This document shows, piece after piece, positions 55,298-63,500 of a DNA stretch of 64,000 nucleotides (position 1 is its first letter; the number at the start of each line of letters is the position of its first letter). This stretch comes from Octadecabacter arcticus 238. Its GTDB lineage: Bacteria; Pseudomonadota; Alphaproteobacteria; Rhodobacterales; Rhodobacteraceae. The stretch covers positions 3,105,001 to 3,169,000 of the forward strand of contig NC_020908.1 of the NCBI RefSeq assembly GCF_000155735.2. Reading direction: 5' to 3'. The translations under genes and the position numbers were made by a program. The notes beneath the pieces are model-generated. The model was given only the letters and a program-made list of their open reading frames with translations, was not told the origin of the DNA and searched no databases.

Positions 55298-55963
55298 ATG
55301 AAAGCTTTATTTTTCGGTTCAATCGGCAGCGTTATAGAAACGTCAGAACTGCAACATGATGCGTTCAACAAAGCGTTTGTGCAGCATGCTTTGGACTGGC
55401 ATTGGGATTTGGATGAGTATCGCAGCATGCTGAAAACATCAGGCGGTGCCAAACGTGTTGCGGCCTACGCCCACGCGCGCAATGAAACCGTTGATGCGGG
55501 TGCGGTGCACGCGACCAAATCGCAGATTTTTGTCGATGATCTTGCGTCTGGTGATGTGCAACCCTTGCCCGACGTCATTGCTATATTGAAAGCGGCTGGT
55601 GACGCTGGCTTAAAAACCGGCTTTATCTCAACGACCGACAAAACAACCATAGATATCATTGTTGCAAAACTTGCGGCACAGGGTCTTCAGCCCTTCGATG
55701 TCATCACCCATCGCGGACTAGGCATGAACGAAAAACCAGCACCAGATGCGTATTTATTTGCCCTTGAACAGGCCGGTGTTGCTGCGAAGAACAGCCTTGC
55801 TATCGAAGACAATATTGATGGGGTTGCGGCCGCCCAGACAGCAGGCGTGAGGGCGTTCGGCCTTCCTGGTGCCTATTCTGAACTGGGTGACCTTGATGGC
55901 GCAGACGCCGTTTTCAAGACTGGGATTGTCGCCGCACTGCAGACATGGATCATGAGTAATTAG
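55298..55963 (+). CDS. HAD-like protein lacking the catalytic aspartates
   Basis: The 221-aa protein has the Rossmann-like HAD core with a four-helix cap (subclass IA, CbbY-like). Motif II is FISTTDKTT, the motif III lysine is in MNEKPAPDAYLFALE, and motif IV is AIEDNIDGVAAAQTAGV. Motif I reads FFGSIGSVIET where active enzymes have DxDGT/S, so both the nucleophile and the acid/base Asp are replaced (Gly7, Ile9). It may be a non-catalytic relative or use another chemistry. AAAGGA lies before the ATG. Confidence 0.8.
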   Translation: MKALFFGSIGSVIETSELQHDAFNKAFVQHALDWHWDLDEYRSMLKTSGGAKRVAAYAHARNETVDAGAVHATKSQIFVDDLASGDVQPLPDVIAILKAAGDAGLKTGFISTTDKTTIDIIVAKLAAQGLQPFDVITHRGLGMNEKPAPDAYLFALEQAGVAAKNSLAIEDNIDGVAAAQTAGVRAFGLPGAYSELGDLDGADAVFKTGIVAALQTWIMSN

Positions 55964-56149
55964 GACGTTTCATAATCATTGAGGAGGCAAACGACATAGA
56001 GAGGTGAACGGACCAAAAGCGGATACAAACAACCATAAATTGGCTCTCAGCGCATCAAAAGGGTGGCCTAAAACAACCTATTTTGTCCCGCCTAACGGCC
56101 GCTTTGGTGGATCCGCTGCGTTACAACGTGCGCTCTGCCGCGCTTGCAG

Positions 56150-56545
56150 ATGAATGCTGCGTCAGCAATTGCCGCATTTGCGGAAAGCCGCTTTGTACGC
56201 AACCTGATTATTGGAACGGCGCGCGGCGGAAGCGTGGTTTGGGAATACCCAATTTCGACCCTCTCAATGTCCGTTTTGGTGAGACCCGATGCGTTTCAAA
56301 ATGCGTGGTGCTGCACATGCGAAGAAATGCTGCGTCAGCAATAGCCGCGTCTGCACAAGGCGGCTTTGTCCAACCTCTGCTAGTTCGTGCGAGATGCGGC
56401 GAAGGGTCGGTCTGAAATCCACTGACGTCGTTATCATTGAATGGCCGCTTCCGCGACTTGGGCTACATCGCGGCATGAAATCTGCTGTAACTGCGAGGAA
56501 ATGCCGCGTCAGCAATAGCCGCATCTGCACAGGTCCGGTTTATTT
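56150..56545. repeat. Three diverged direct repeats, 174-bp period
   Basis: A core close to ATGCTGCGTCAGCAATAGCC, followed by GC(A/G)TCTGCACA or a related string, occurs at 56153, 56327 and 56501. The spacing is 174 bp both times. The cores are about 80-95% alike while the rest of each unit is poorly conserved. No long open frame fits. The region 55964-56640 has no supported gene. Confidence 0.7.
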
Positions 56546-56643
56546 CAGGTTTTTCGATTGGGGCCTGAGCGCGGCTTTTCATTTTGTAACGATGGCGGCC
56601 CGCGTTGGAAAACATGACTAGGAGGAAGCCGTAGGGTCTTGGT

Positions 56644-56841
56644 GTGCCTTATGGCAACATCGTGAGCGTCTACCTTGGCCCCGACGAAACAATTTCCGCC
56701 CTGACTGATAACGGGTTGGAAGAGCTGACGGACATGATCCGAGCCGCTCGTATCAACACCAAAACCTGGCAGGAATTCCTTGAGGACTTCGTCGATGACG
56801 CCGCCCTTGTGACCCGGATCAAGGCGCTGTCACCGCGGTAA
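56644..56841 (+). CDS. Possible small acidic protein or gene fragment (65 aa)
   Basis: A GTG-started frame gives MPYGNIVSVYLGPDETISAL followed by an acidic helical part (EELTDMIRAARINTKTWQEF). AGGAGG is 20 bases upstream, too far for a good site. It could equally be the 3' end of a lost longer gene. The family is not recognised. Confidence 0.35.
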   Translation: MPYGNIVSVYLGPDETISALTDNGLEELTDMIRAARINTKTWQEFLEDFVDDAALVTRIKALSPR

Positions 56842-56982
56842 CAATGGAGCGGTTACCAAACACCGCTGCGCGTTGAGAGTTCAGCCTGCGTCCAGTTCTT
56901 CTCTCGACGAGCCTGGCGGATTGCATGGCCAAGGTTTTTGGGGGTGCGAACAAGGTTTTGCAAATCAGTTCTCCTGCCGTGA

Positions 56983-57098
56983 TTATGATACTCAGGTCAT
57001 AAAGCTCAATTATGATCCTTAGATCATACGTCAAATACTCTAACTCCTGGCTGTTTACGCTACAGCGTAAATTAGAGAAGTTTGCGCTGTAGCGTAAA
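56983..57098. promoter_or_regulatory. Two pairs of operator-like palindromes upstream of the AbiE genes
   Basis: Pair 1: TTATGATACTCAGGTCATAA (56983-57002) and a variant with TATGATC/GATCATA (57010-57029). Pair 2: TTTACGCTACAGCGTAAA (57054-57071) and TTTGCGCTGTAGCGTAAA (57081-57098). In both pairs the starts are 27 bp apart. They lie 120-235 bp before the antitoxin start. Pair 2 has the shape of TetR-type operators. No regulator gene is adjacent. Confidence 0.65.
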
Positions 57099-57217
57099 TT
57101 TGACACCTCCATGCTACCTCACGCTTTCATCCCTGCCGCACGGACCTGACCTGTCGCTCTCAACAGTTCATTGACTTTCAGAAAAACATACCCTATTTTC
57201 TGACAAGGAGTTCAAAC

Positions 57218-57814
57218 ATGATTACGTCGAATATCAAGCAACGCATCATCGGAAAGGGACGCGGGGCAATCTTTGCACCAGCTGACTTTCTTGATATCGG
57301 GTCCCGCGCAAGCGTGGACCAAGCTTTGTCGCGTCTGTCCGATCAGGGCGTGATCCGACGGCTTACACGGGGGCTATACGACTACCCAAATAAGAGCCCT
57401 CGCTTCGGATTTCTGTCGCCATCAACAGATGATATCGCAAAGGCAGTTGCCCGTAAGGACGGTCAGATTCTGCAACCCTCGCCATCAATGGCCGCCAACC
57501 GATTGGGCCTTTCAACTCAGGTGCCCTCCAAGCCTACCTACATGACAGACGGCCCTACGCGGACCAAAAAAGTTGGACGGCAAGTCATCCAATTCCGGAA
57601 CGCGTCCTCCAAGACGCTCGTCGGCGCAGGCCATAAAACCGGGGTTGTCTTCCAGGCATTGCGTTATATTGGCAAGGATCGTGTAGACAGCCAAATAGTC
57701 GACCAGCTTGCTCGCACACTGGATGACAAGGACCGGATGCTGCTGACAAAGCAAAGCAGGCATGTCCCTGCTTGGATGCACCCTATCGTGCAACAGATTG
57801 TTGCGCACGCATAA
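57218..57814 (+). CDS. AbiEi-like antitoxin (DUF6088 family)
   Basis: The 198-aa protein has an N-terminal winged helix (GRGAIFAPADFLDIGSRASVDQALSRLSDQGVIRRLTRGLYDYP, residues 14-60) and the DUF6088/AbiEi C-terminal part. AbiEi antitoxins repress their operon and neutralise an AbiEii nucleotidyltransferase toxin (type IV toxin-antitoxin, phage defence). AAGGAG precedes the ATG. The toxin gene starts two bases after its stop. The palindromes upstream are candidates for its own operators. Confidence 0.85.
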   Translation: MITSNIKQRIIGKGRGAIFAPADFLDIGSRASVDQALSRLSDQGVIRRLTRGLYDYPNKSPRFGFLSPSTDDIAKAVARKDGQILQPSPSMAANRLGLSTQVPSKPTYMTDGPTRTKKVGRQVIQFRNASSKTLVGAGHKTGVVFQALRYIGKDRVDSQIVDQLARTLDDKDRMLLTKQSRHVPAWMHPIVQQIVAHA

Positions 57815-58622
57815 GCATGGAACAGTTCGCCAACGACACCCCAGAACTCAGAAACGAGGCCTTTCAAGAGGCTGCATCGCAGCTTGGAATGTCAAAGGCA
57901 ATCATCGAAAAAGACTTCTGGGTCTGCTGGTCGCTCAAAAAGCTCTTCAAATTGCCAGCCTTTGGCGAACAAATGATTTTTAAGGGCGGGACATCCCTCT
58001 CCAAAGCCTATGACGTCATCCACCGGTTCTCTGAAGATGTGGACCTCTCGCTCGATCGAGAACAGCTTGGTTTTGTCGGAGATCGTGACCCAGACGGTCC
58101 TGATCTGTCAGGCAAGAAGCAAAAGAAATTGCTTCAGGAATTACAGGAGGTAGCGGAAGACGCCGTCGGCGGCCAGCTGTTGGCTGAGATCCAAACAGCG
58201 TTTGACGACAACTTAGAACCTGAGTTCACGCTATCAGTCGACCCAAATGACGCGCAGACCATCCTCTTCGCGTATCCTTCGATGGCTGGAAACGTTGCGG
58301 GGTATATCCAACCAATTGTGCGTTTTGAGTTCGGTGCGCGTGGCGTCCAACTTCCTGCCGAGCAGATCGACATTGCACCATACTTGCATCAAGCGTTCCC
58401 CGATCTTCTGACTGACGGTCAGGTCGGCGTGAAAGTATTGGGCGTCGAGCGCACGTTCTGGGAAAAAGCCACCATTTTGCACATGCTTTTCCATCAGGAT
58501 GCCGCCAAGCCTCTCGCGGATCGAATGTCGCGCCACTACTACGATATGGCGCAGCTGATTGGGCACGAGGCCAAGGATCGCGTGAACTTCGTCCCGTTTT
58601 CCGGACAGTTTGCTTATTGACC

Positions 58623-59522
58623 CTATGCTGCCATTTTCCAAGTCATATCTTCGAAAGCCTGTTTTGGCGTTTTGTAGCCGACGCCTGAATGACGGCGCTG
58701 GCGGTTGTAGAAGACCTCAATGTATTCGAAGATGGCGGCCTTGGCCTCAGCGTGTGTTCTAAAGCGCCGCTGGTGAACCATCTCCTTTTTCAATGAAGCA
58801 AAGAAGCTTTCCATCGGCGCATTGTCGAGGCATTGGCCCTTGCGGCTCATGGATTGAGTGAGTTTCGCCTTTTTGATCAGCTTGCGATAGTCCCCGCCAG
58901 CATATTGGCCGCCCCTATCGGAATGGTGTATCAATCCCGGAACCGGGCCTCTGCGTCCCAGAGCCATCTCGAGGGCGGCGCAGCAAAGCTCCGCACGCAT
59001 GTGATCCTCCATCGCCCAACCGACGATCTCACGCGTGGCCATGTCCTTCACGCCAGCCAGATAAAGCCAGCCTTCGTCCGTGTCGATATAGGTGATATCC
59101 GCCAGCCAAACGGCATTAGGCGTCTGGCTGTGGAATTTCTGTTCCAACAAGTTTGGGGATGGCTTCAGCTTATGATTGCTGTCCGTTGTGATTGGCTTTC
59201 TACGCTTGCGAAGAAGCGGGGACACCTTGTGTTCCTTCATTATTCTCGCAACACGGCGCTCGGAGACGACCTCACTATCCGCCAGTAAGTCTTGGTGAAT
59301 ACGCTTTGATCCATAACATTTCTTACTGGCCTTGAAGAAGGTTTTTATCTTGGGAAGCAACGCCTGATCCCGAGCGTCGCGATTAGCTTGACGCTGATCA
59401 CGTGCAGGCTGACTGGCTGGGAACCCGTAGAACCAGCCCCGGGATATCTCTAGAAGACGGCATAATATTGAAACCGCGTATTGAGCTTTATGGGCGGTGA
59501 CGAAAGCACGCTTGTTCGTCAT
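58623..59522 (-). CDS. IS3-family transposase OrfB
   Basis: The 299-aa integrase-core protein has the HTH_21 region (FFKASKKCYGSKRIHQDL), DDE residues in VWLADITYIDTDEGWLYLAGV (Asp), LIHHSDRGGQYAG (Asp) and APMESFFASLKKE (Glu), and the C-terminal YNRQRRHSGVGYKTP box. It overlaps orfA by ATGA in the -1 frame, the usual arrangement for an OrfAB fusion by ribosomal slippage. Confidence 0.93.
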   Translation of the reverse strand: MTNKRAFVTAHKAQYAVSILCRLLEISRGWFYGFPASQPARDQRQANRDARDQALLPKIKTFFKASKKCYGSKRIHQDLLADSEVVSERRVARIMKEHKVSPLLRKRRKPITTDSNHKLKPSPNLLEQKFHSQTPNAVWLADITYIDTDEGWLYLAGVKDMATREIVGWAMEDHMRAELCCAALEMALGRRGPVPGLIHHSDRGGQYAGGDYRKLIKKAKLTQSMSRKGQCLDNAPMESFFASLKKEMVHQRRFRTHAEAKAAIFEYIEVFYNRQRRHSGVGYKTPKQAFEDMTWKMAA

Positions 59523-59815
59523 GGTTTCACCGCCCGCGCCGCGAAAAAAGCGGATGCTTTGTGCAAAATCTCCACTTCCTCAGCAAGCCGCTTGTTGTCT
59601 TTGCGAAGGCGGAGCAATTCAGCCGCATCCGCCTGCTGACGCCGTTTGGCTTCAACTGAGCCAAACGCCTCAATTTCCAAGCGCCACGTCTTCAGCTGCG
59701 TCCCAGTGATCCCAAGCTCCTTGGCAACGCTGCCTTGCGTCGCACCAGGCTCATATAACCGCTCAACTGCAGCTGCCTTATAATCGTCTGTATAATTGCG
59801 TCGATGTTGTCCCAT
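59519..59815 (-). CDS. IS3-family OrfA
   Basis: The 98-aa protein has the HTH_Tnp_1 helix-turn-helix (YKAAAVERLYEPGATQGSVAKELGI) and a leucine-zipper-like coiled coil (LLRLRKDNKRLAEEVEILHKA). It binds the terminal repeats. Near its end the minus strand reads GCTTTTTTCGCG; a TTTTTTC run of this type is a candidate -1 slippery site before the OrfB overlap. Confidence 0.9.
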   Translation of the reverse strand: MGQHRRNYTDDYKAAAVERLYEPGATQGSVAKELGITGTQLKTWRLEIEAFGSVEAKRRQQADAAELLRLRKDNKRLAEEVEILHKASAFFAARAVKP

Positions 59816-60197
59816 TTGGTGCCCCTTTCACGGACTGGGGTAAAGTACCCCAATGTCCGGCAACAGGGACGAAGTTCAGCGCGCTCCAAAGTCTCGATTT
59901 GCTGACACAAGTGGCACATCATAAATCGGTCTTTTTCAAATCTGCCAAAGCGAACTACGAAGGTGCCAAACCTGGCTCTCTTCGCCTGACACCGAACGAC
60001 GGTCTCACCGCTGCGCTTCGAAAAGACTATGCGGGCATGCGGGAAATGATCATCGGTGACGTGCCGACCTTCGATGAAATTCTGGCTAAGATCGAGACTT
60101 TCGAGGCTGAGATCAACAGCTGACCCCACTGCCCGATTGCTCGTGGCACTTCTCCAGACCTGCAGAGCAAGAACCGCCGCTTTCAGAAAAACCTTTG

Positions 60198-61061
60198 TCA
60201 CGCCTGCAGCCCCGCCGCGCGTACTTGCTCGGGCGTAACCAGTTTCAAAGCGATCAAGTCCTCAGTCTGCCGGTTGGTGATATGACGGCACAAAGGGTGG
60301 CGCTCATGGATCCACTCCACAAGGCTGGCGCGGCCTTTGGCTTCGGCCTCTCGCGCTTTCTTGCGGTCGGCCTGTATCTGAACAAGGCCCTTCTCCCATC
60401 GGCGCATCTTGAACCAATTGTCCGAGAAACAGATCTTACTGCGCGTGTACCCTTCGGTCTCAGTGGCATAGGTTTTGACTGCCTTCAGCAGATCATCGGG
60501 TTCAATGCCTGCCTTCACTGACGCTGCAATCTGGCTCAGGCAGGTCCGTCGGTCTCGGATCCTGTCCCGGGGATAGGCCGCCAGGATCTTCTCAGCTTCA
60601 AGATCTTCGACCTCCGCCGCCGCCTCGCGCCTGCGCGTAGGTGGTTTATGGATGGTTTTAGGATGGTTTGGGGTCCACCGTGAACCCCGTACCCCGGCCA
60701 CCGTGGACCCCGTACCGGGTTCAGGCTGGACGGGGTTCACAGTGACCCCCGTCACGATATCGGGTTCCGCAGTGGTTTCCATCGCCTCCACGCTTTCGGG
60801 AACAATGCGGTAAATGACGGTATAGCCGTTCTTGCAGTGCCGCCGCCCAGTCTCGATCAAAATGCCCTCCTGCAGGAAGTCGATGATCGTGCGCTTCACG
60901 GTACTCTCGCTGAGCTCTGTATGGCGCTGGATCGTTCCTTTGGAGCACCAGATGCCCGAGCCGTCATCGCTCGCCTTGTCTGCAAGAAACATGATGATCT
61001 GTTTGCGCGCGGCACTGCCAAAGCGACGCTCTGCGCATTCATTTGCGATACGCCAACTCAT
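60198..61061 (-). CDS. Helix-turn-helix protein of mobile-element type
   Basis: The 287-aa protein has an N-terminal winged helix (RKQIIMFLADKASDDGSGIW, then TIQRHTELSESTVKRTIIDF, residues 20-65) like those in plasmid or phage replication and regulatory proteins. A low-complexity, Pro/Thr-rich linker (about 105-145) is followed by a basic helical C-terminal part. Such proteins occur on roseobacter plasmids, phages and integrative elements. It converges on the split toxin gene. A role in replication initiation is inference. Confidence 0.65.
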   Translation of the reverse strand: MSWRIANECAERRFGSAARKQIIMFLADKASDDGSGIWCSKGTIQRHTELSESTVKRTIIDFLQEGILIETGRRHCKNGYTVIYRIVPESVEAMETTAEPDIVTGVTVNPVQPEPGTGSTVAGVRGSRWTPNHPKTIHKPPTRRREAAAEVEDLEAEKILAAYPRDRIRDRRTCLSQIAASVKAGIEPDDLLKAVKTYATETEGYTRSKICFSDNWFKMRRWEKGLVQIQADRKKAREAEAKGRASLVEWIHERHPLCRHITNRQTEDLIALKLVTPEQVRAAGLQA

Positions 61062-61161
61062 AATCGCACCGCCAATTGGCTTGAGGTCAGGCCTAAATTC
61101 GCGTAATAATGAGGGAGGAAAAATTCTTCTATGCCGTTGAGGTGGGTGGCCGCCCCCTCAG

Positions 61162-61196
61162 CGGTTTTTCTTTGCCTTTTGGCCTGCGAAAAACCG
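61162..61196. repeat. Inverted repeat before the tRNA-Cys fragment
   Basis: CGGTTTTTC (61162-61170) and GAAAAACCG (61188-61196) are perfect complements around 17 bases. It lies upstream of the HTH gene and may be a leader hairpin or a recombination-associated site. Confidence 0.45.
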
Positions 61197-61287
61197 TTTA
61201 CCTCACGCTCGTAACCCATTGAAAGGTGACCGTGAACGAAACAAGTCCGTTTACAATTTTTCCCTATTATATCAGTGGAATTTTCCA

Positions 61288-61333
61288 GATTGCAAATCCG
61301 TGTACAGGAGTTCGATTCTCCTACTCGCCTCCA
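61288..61333 (+). other. 3' fragment of tRNA-Cys: attachment site of an integrative element
   Basis: The 46 bases match the 3' part of a bacterial tRNA-Cys(GCA): anticodon loop with TTGCAAA, the T arm AGGAG-TTCGATT-CTCCT, acceptor strand ACTCGCC, discriminator T and encoded CCA. The 5' part (which would start GGCGAGT) is absent. Such a fragment 160 bp from an integrase gene is the classical att duplicate left by site-specific integration into a tRNA gene. Confidence 0.88.
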
Positions 61334-61380
61334 ACATATTGTGTTTTTAAACTAAAATATCCCCAAAACACACAATATGT
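61334..61380. repeat. Inverted repeat just inside the attachment site
   Basis: ACATATTGTGT (61334-61344) and ACACAATATGT (61370-61380) are perfect complements. They immediately follow the tRNA CCA and could be a transcription terminator remnant or integrase/excisionase binding arms. Confidence 0.55.
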
Positions 61381-61492
61381 AGTCAACGCACTTTTGTACA
61401 CAACTCGTACACAGTCCGCGTGTAGTTTTCGCTCTGAATTTGACAGCTTTCAAAGTAGTGTATGTTGAACAGACACTTAACGAAATTGGCTG

Positions 61493-62911
61493 ATGATGAG
61501 CTACGGCATTAATACAATAAAAGTGCACAAGAAACTGAAGCTGGATAAGCGGCAGGGTAGTGAAAACTGGTATGCGCGGCTGACGCTGAACAACGGCAAG
61601 CGCATTGTGCGCAGCACAAAGACTGATGATTTGGAAGAAGCAAAAGTGCGTGCGTGGAAGCTGCTTATGGAAACGCAAGCACGCATAGACAACAATCTGC
61701 CAGCACAAACGCGTAAGTTTAAACACGTTGCTGAATTTGCGATTAAACAGATGCAAGACGATTTGGATGCTGGTGCAGGCAAACAAGCGTACAAAGATTA
61801 CATATCTGCGCTTAAGCGATGGCTGATACCTTACTTTAGCGACACTGATGTTGAAAAGATAGACTTGGCTGGGCTGACGAGGTTTGACGCATGGCGCACT
61901 AAAACGAACAAAAAGCCGTTTTCACAAAGTGGCATCAACAATCACAACACAGCGCTCAATCGTGTTTTTAATGAAGCGGAATTGCGTGGCTGGATGGTTA
62001 AATCTTTGCGGCCTACCCTGCTCAACAAAGGTACGGCAAGCGAGAGCAGAGGCAGCTTTACAGACGCTGAATACAAGAAAATTTATACAGCGCTGCGCAC
62101 GTTTGATAAAGAAACGACGAACACAAAAGCTGCTGCAACGCGTAAAATGCTGCGCAACTATGTGCTGTTTCTAGCAAATACGGGCATACGACATGGCACT
62201 GAAGCACTTAGACTGCGCTGGAAAAATATTGAATGGCAAGAAGCAGACGGTGAACGCTACTTAGTTATTAACGTAGATGGAAAAACCAACACACGTGAAA
62301 CGGTGGCGCGAGACAGGGTTGAGGTCTACTTGATAAGACAATGCAAACTCAATCCAAACATTAGCTTTACTGATTTTGATAGCCTTATAAACGCAAAACT
62401 TGATGAAATTGTATTTATTACAAGCTTAGGCAAGGTTGCCACCGTACATAACTTGAATGCACACTTTAACACACTGCTTGATGAGCTGAATTTAAAGACA
62501 GGTGCTGACGGCAAGGAACGCACGCTTTACAGTTGGCGGCACTACTACGCGACACAAGACTTGAAGCGGGGCATGAGCACGCACAAGTTGGGAAGGCAGA
62601 TGGGCAACAGCACGAAGATGCTAGACAGACACTACAGCAAATATAGCCCAATGTTTAATGCTCACATGCACAGTGGTAGAGCAAATAAAACAAAAACAAA
62701 ACCGACAGCAAACAGCAGTGACGCGATAGCTGAGACAGCTTTTGGGATGCTTGATGCAGGAACATTGACTAGCACTGAATTGCTGGCTGCACTGGGCACA
62801 AGCAGGGCTGATTACAAAGTTACGGAAACGAGTGCGTTGAAGGCGCTCAAAGCTAAAAGTGATGGAAAGATTGACGCTGCAACGCTGCTTGAAATTTTGA
62901 ACGGCAAATAG
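61493..62911 (+). CDS. Phage-type tyrosine integrase
   Basis: The 472-aa protein has an N-terminal arm-binding region, a SAM-like core-binding domain (about 75-170), and the catalytic domain with the first Arg in NTGIRHGTEALRLRW, His-x-x-Arg in LYSWRHYYATQDL and the tyrosine in KMLDRHYSKYSP. About 75 extra residues follow the tyrosine. It is close to the tRNA-Cys fragment and most likely catalyses integration there. The gene is visibly richer in A+T than the rest of the window, a sign of transfer. The ribosome site is weak; ATG 61493 or 61496 is used. Confidence 0.88.
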   Translation: MMSYGINTIKVHKKLKLDKRQGSENWYARLTLNNGKRIVRSTKTDDLEEAKVRAWKLLMETQARIDNNLPAQTRKFKHVAEFAIKQMQDDLDAGAGKQAYKDYISALKRWLIPYFSDTDVEKIDLAGLTRFDAWRTKTNKKPFSQSGINNHNTALNRVFNEAELRGWMVKSLRPTLLNKGTASESRGSFTDAEYKKIYTALRTFDKETTNTKAAATRKMLRNYVLFLANTGIRHGTEALRLRWKNIEWQEADGERYLVINVDGKTNTRETVARDRVEVYLIRQCKLNPNISFTDFDSLINAKLDEIVFITSLGKVATVHNLNAHFNTLLDELNLKTGADGKERTLYSWRHYYATQDLKRGMSTHKLGRQMGNSTKMLDRHYSKYSPMFNAHMHSGRANKTKTKPTANSSDAIAETAFGMLDAGTLTSTELLAALGTSRADYKVTETSALKALKAKSDGKIDAATLLEILNGK

Positions 62912-62915
62912 AAAA

Positions 62916-62941
62916 CGCACTGCATTTTTTGGTGCAGTGCG
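62916..62941. terminator. Hairpin between convergent integrase and DUF6641-like genes
   Basis: CGCACTGCA (62916-62924) pairs perfectly with TGCAGTGCG (62933-62941). On the minus strand it is followed by TTTTC, so it fits a terminator for the DUF6641-like gene and may also stop the integrase transcript. Confidence 0.75.
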
Positions 62942-62962
62942 TCGGTAACGTGTAATGCTGGA

Positions 62963-63382
62963 TCACTTCTTTTTTGCAGCAGCTTCAACAACAGCCTTGT
63001 CCAACTCACCAGTTTCAGCAGCTTTTTTAAACGCCTCAATTACGCCAGCAACATCATTAAGTTTATCCACAAACACGGCGTTGCTTTTGCCGTTAATGTT
63101 TAAAACGCGACTGCCATAACGGCACTGCACATAGTAGCCCGCGTCTTGCTCAAAAAACCAAGCACGCACGCGTTTTTCATGCTCAACGCGTACACGTTCA
63201 CCTGCGTCATTTGTTTGCCAGCGTTTCGTTTTCACAGTGTATTCTTCGCCAGCTACAACAGCAGCAAGCACCCTGCCCTGTTCTTCAATAGCCGCAACCA
63301 GTTTATCACGTCGTGCAAGTACGGGATCTTGTTTCACAGTACGTTGCACGGTCTTCAAGTTCAGTTTTGCAAGTGCGCTCAT
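62963..63382 (-). CDS. DUF6641-like protein of phages/integrative elements
   Basis: The 139-aa protein starts MSALAKLNLKTVQRTVKQDP with AAAGGAAC before the ATG at 63382. It has a charged helical N-terminus, a beta-rich middle (RVRAWFFEQDAGYYVQCRYGSRVLNI) and an Ala/Lys-rich tail. It resembles small phage proteins grouped as DUF6641 (from memory), of unknown function. It is divergent from the Rep gene on the right. Confidence 0.6.
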   Translation of the reverse strand: MSALAKLNLKTVQRTVKQDPVLARRDKLVAAIEEQGRVLAAVVAGEEYTVKTKRWQTNDAGERVRVEHEKRVRAWFFEQDAGYYVQCRYGSRVLNINGKSNAVFVDKLNDVAGVIEAFKKAAETGELDKAVVEAAAKKK

Positions 63383-63479
63383 ATCAGTTGTTCCTTTGTA
63401 AGTATCTATACTCAAACAATAAATTCAAACACAAAGCAGAACGACCGAAATATTCGACCTTTGCCGACAAAGGATAAAT

Positions 63480-63500
63480 AACTGCGAAGGGACCGCAGTT
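63480..63500 (+). promoter_or_regulatory. Hairpin presenting the ribosome-binding site of the Rep gene
   Basis: AACTGCG (63480-63486) and CGCAGTT (63494-63500) form a perfect 7-bp stem whose loop is AAGGGAC, the Shine-Dalgarno sequence. The ATG follows immediately at 63501. This could tune or autoregulate translation of the Rep-like protein. Confidence 0.6.

Larger units (their letters stand above)
58583..59878 (-). mobile_element. IS3-family element, 1296 bp
   Basis: Both ends begin TGAACTTCGTCCC and continue with a shared CCGGACA, read inward. GCG is duplicated at 58580-58582 and 59879-59881. The element carries orfA and orfB on the minus strand and lies inside the AbiEii toxin gene. Confidence 0.93.
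57817..60123 (+). pseudogene. AbiEii-like nucleotidyltransferase toxin, split by an IS3 element
   Basis: The gene runs 57817-58582, is interrupted by an IS3 element (58583-59878), and resumes at 59882 after the duplicated GCG, ending at 60123. Joining the parts restores an exact frame across KDR-ALQSLDLLTQVAHHKS and a 335-aa protein. The polymerase-beta-type site is intact in the first part: GGTSLSKAYDVIHRFSEDVDLSL. The interrupted form ends GQFAY in IS DNA and lacks about 80 C-terminal residues, so the toxin is probably off while the antitoxin remains. Confidence 0.9.

Noticed and set aside
56150..56545. Possible CRISPR array
   Set aside because: The spacing of 174 bp and only three diverged units do not fit CRISPR repeats and spacers, and no cas genes are present.
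56819..57112. Minus-strand 97-codon frame
   Set aside because: It runs through the palindromic operators and has no ribosome site or family.
61288..61333. Functional tRNA-Cys gene
   Set aside because: The acceptor 5' strand, D arm and part of the anticodon stem are absent upstream, so it is only the 3' fragment.
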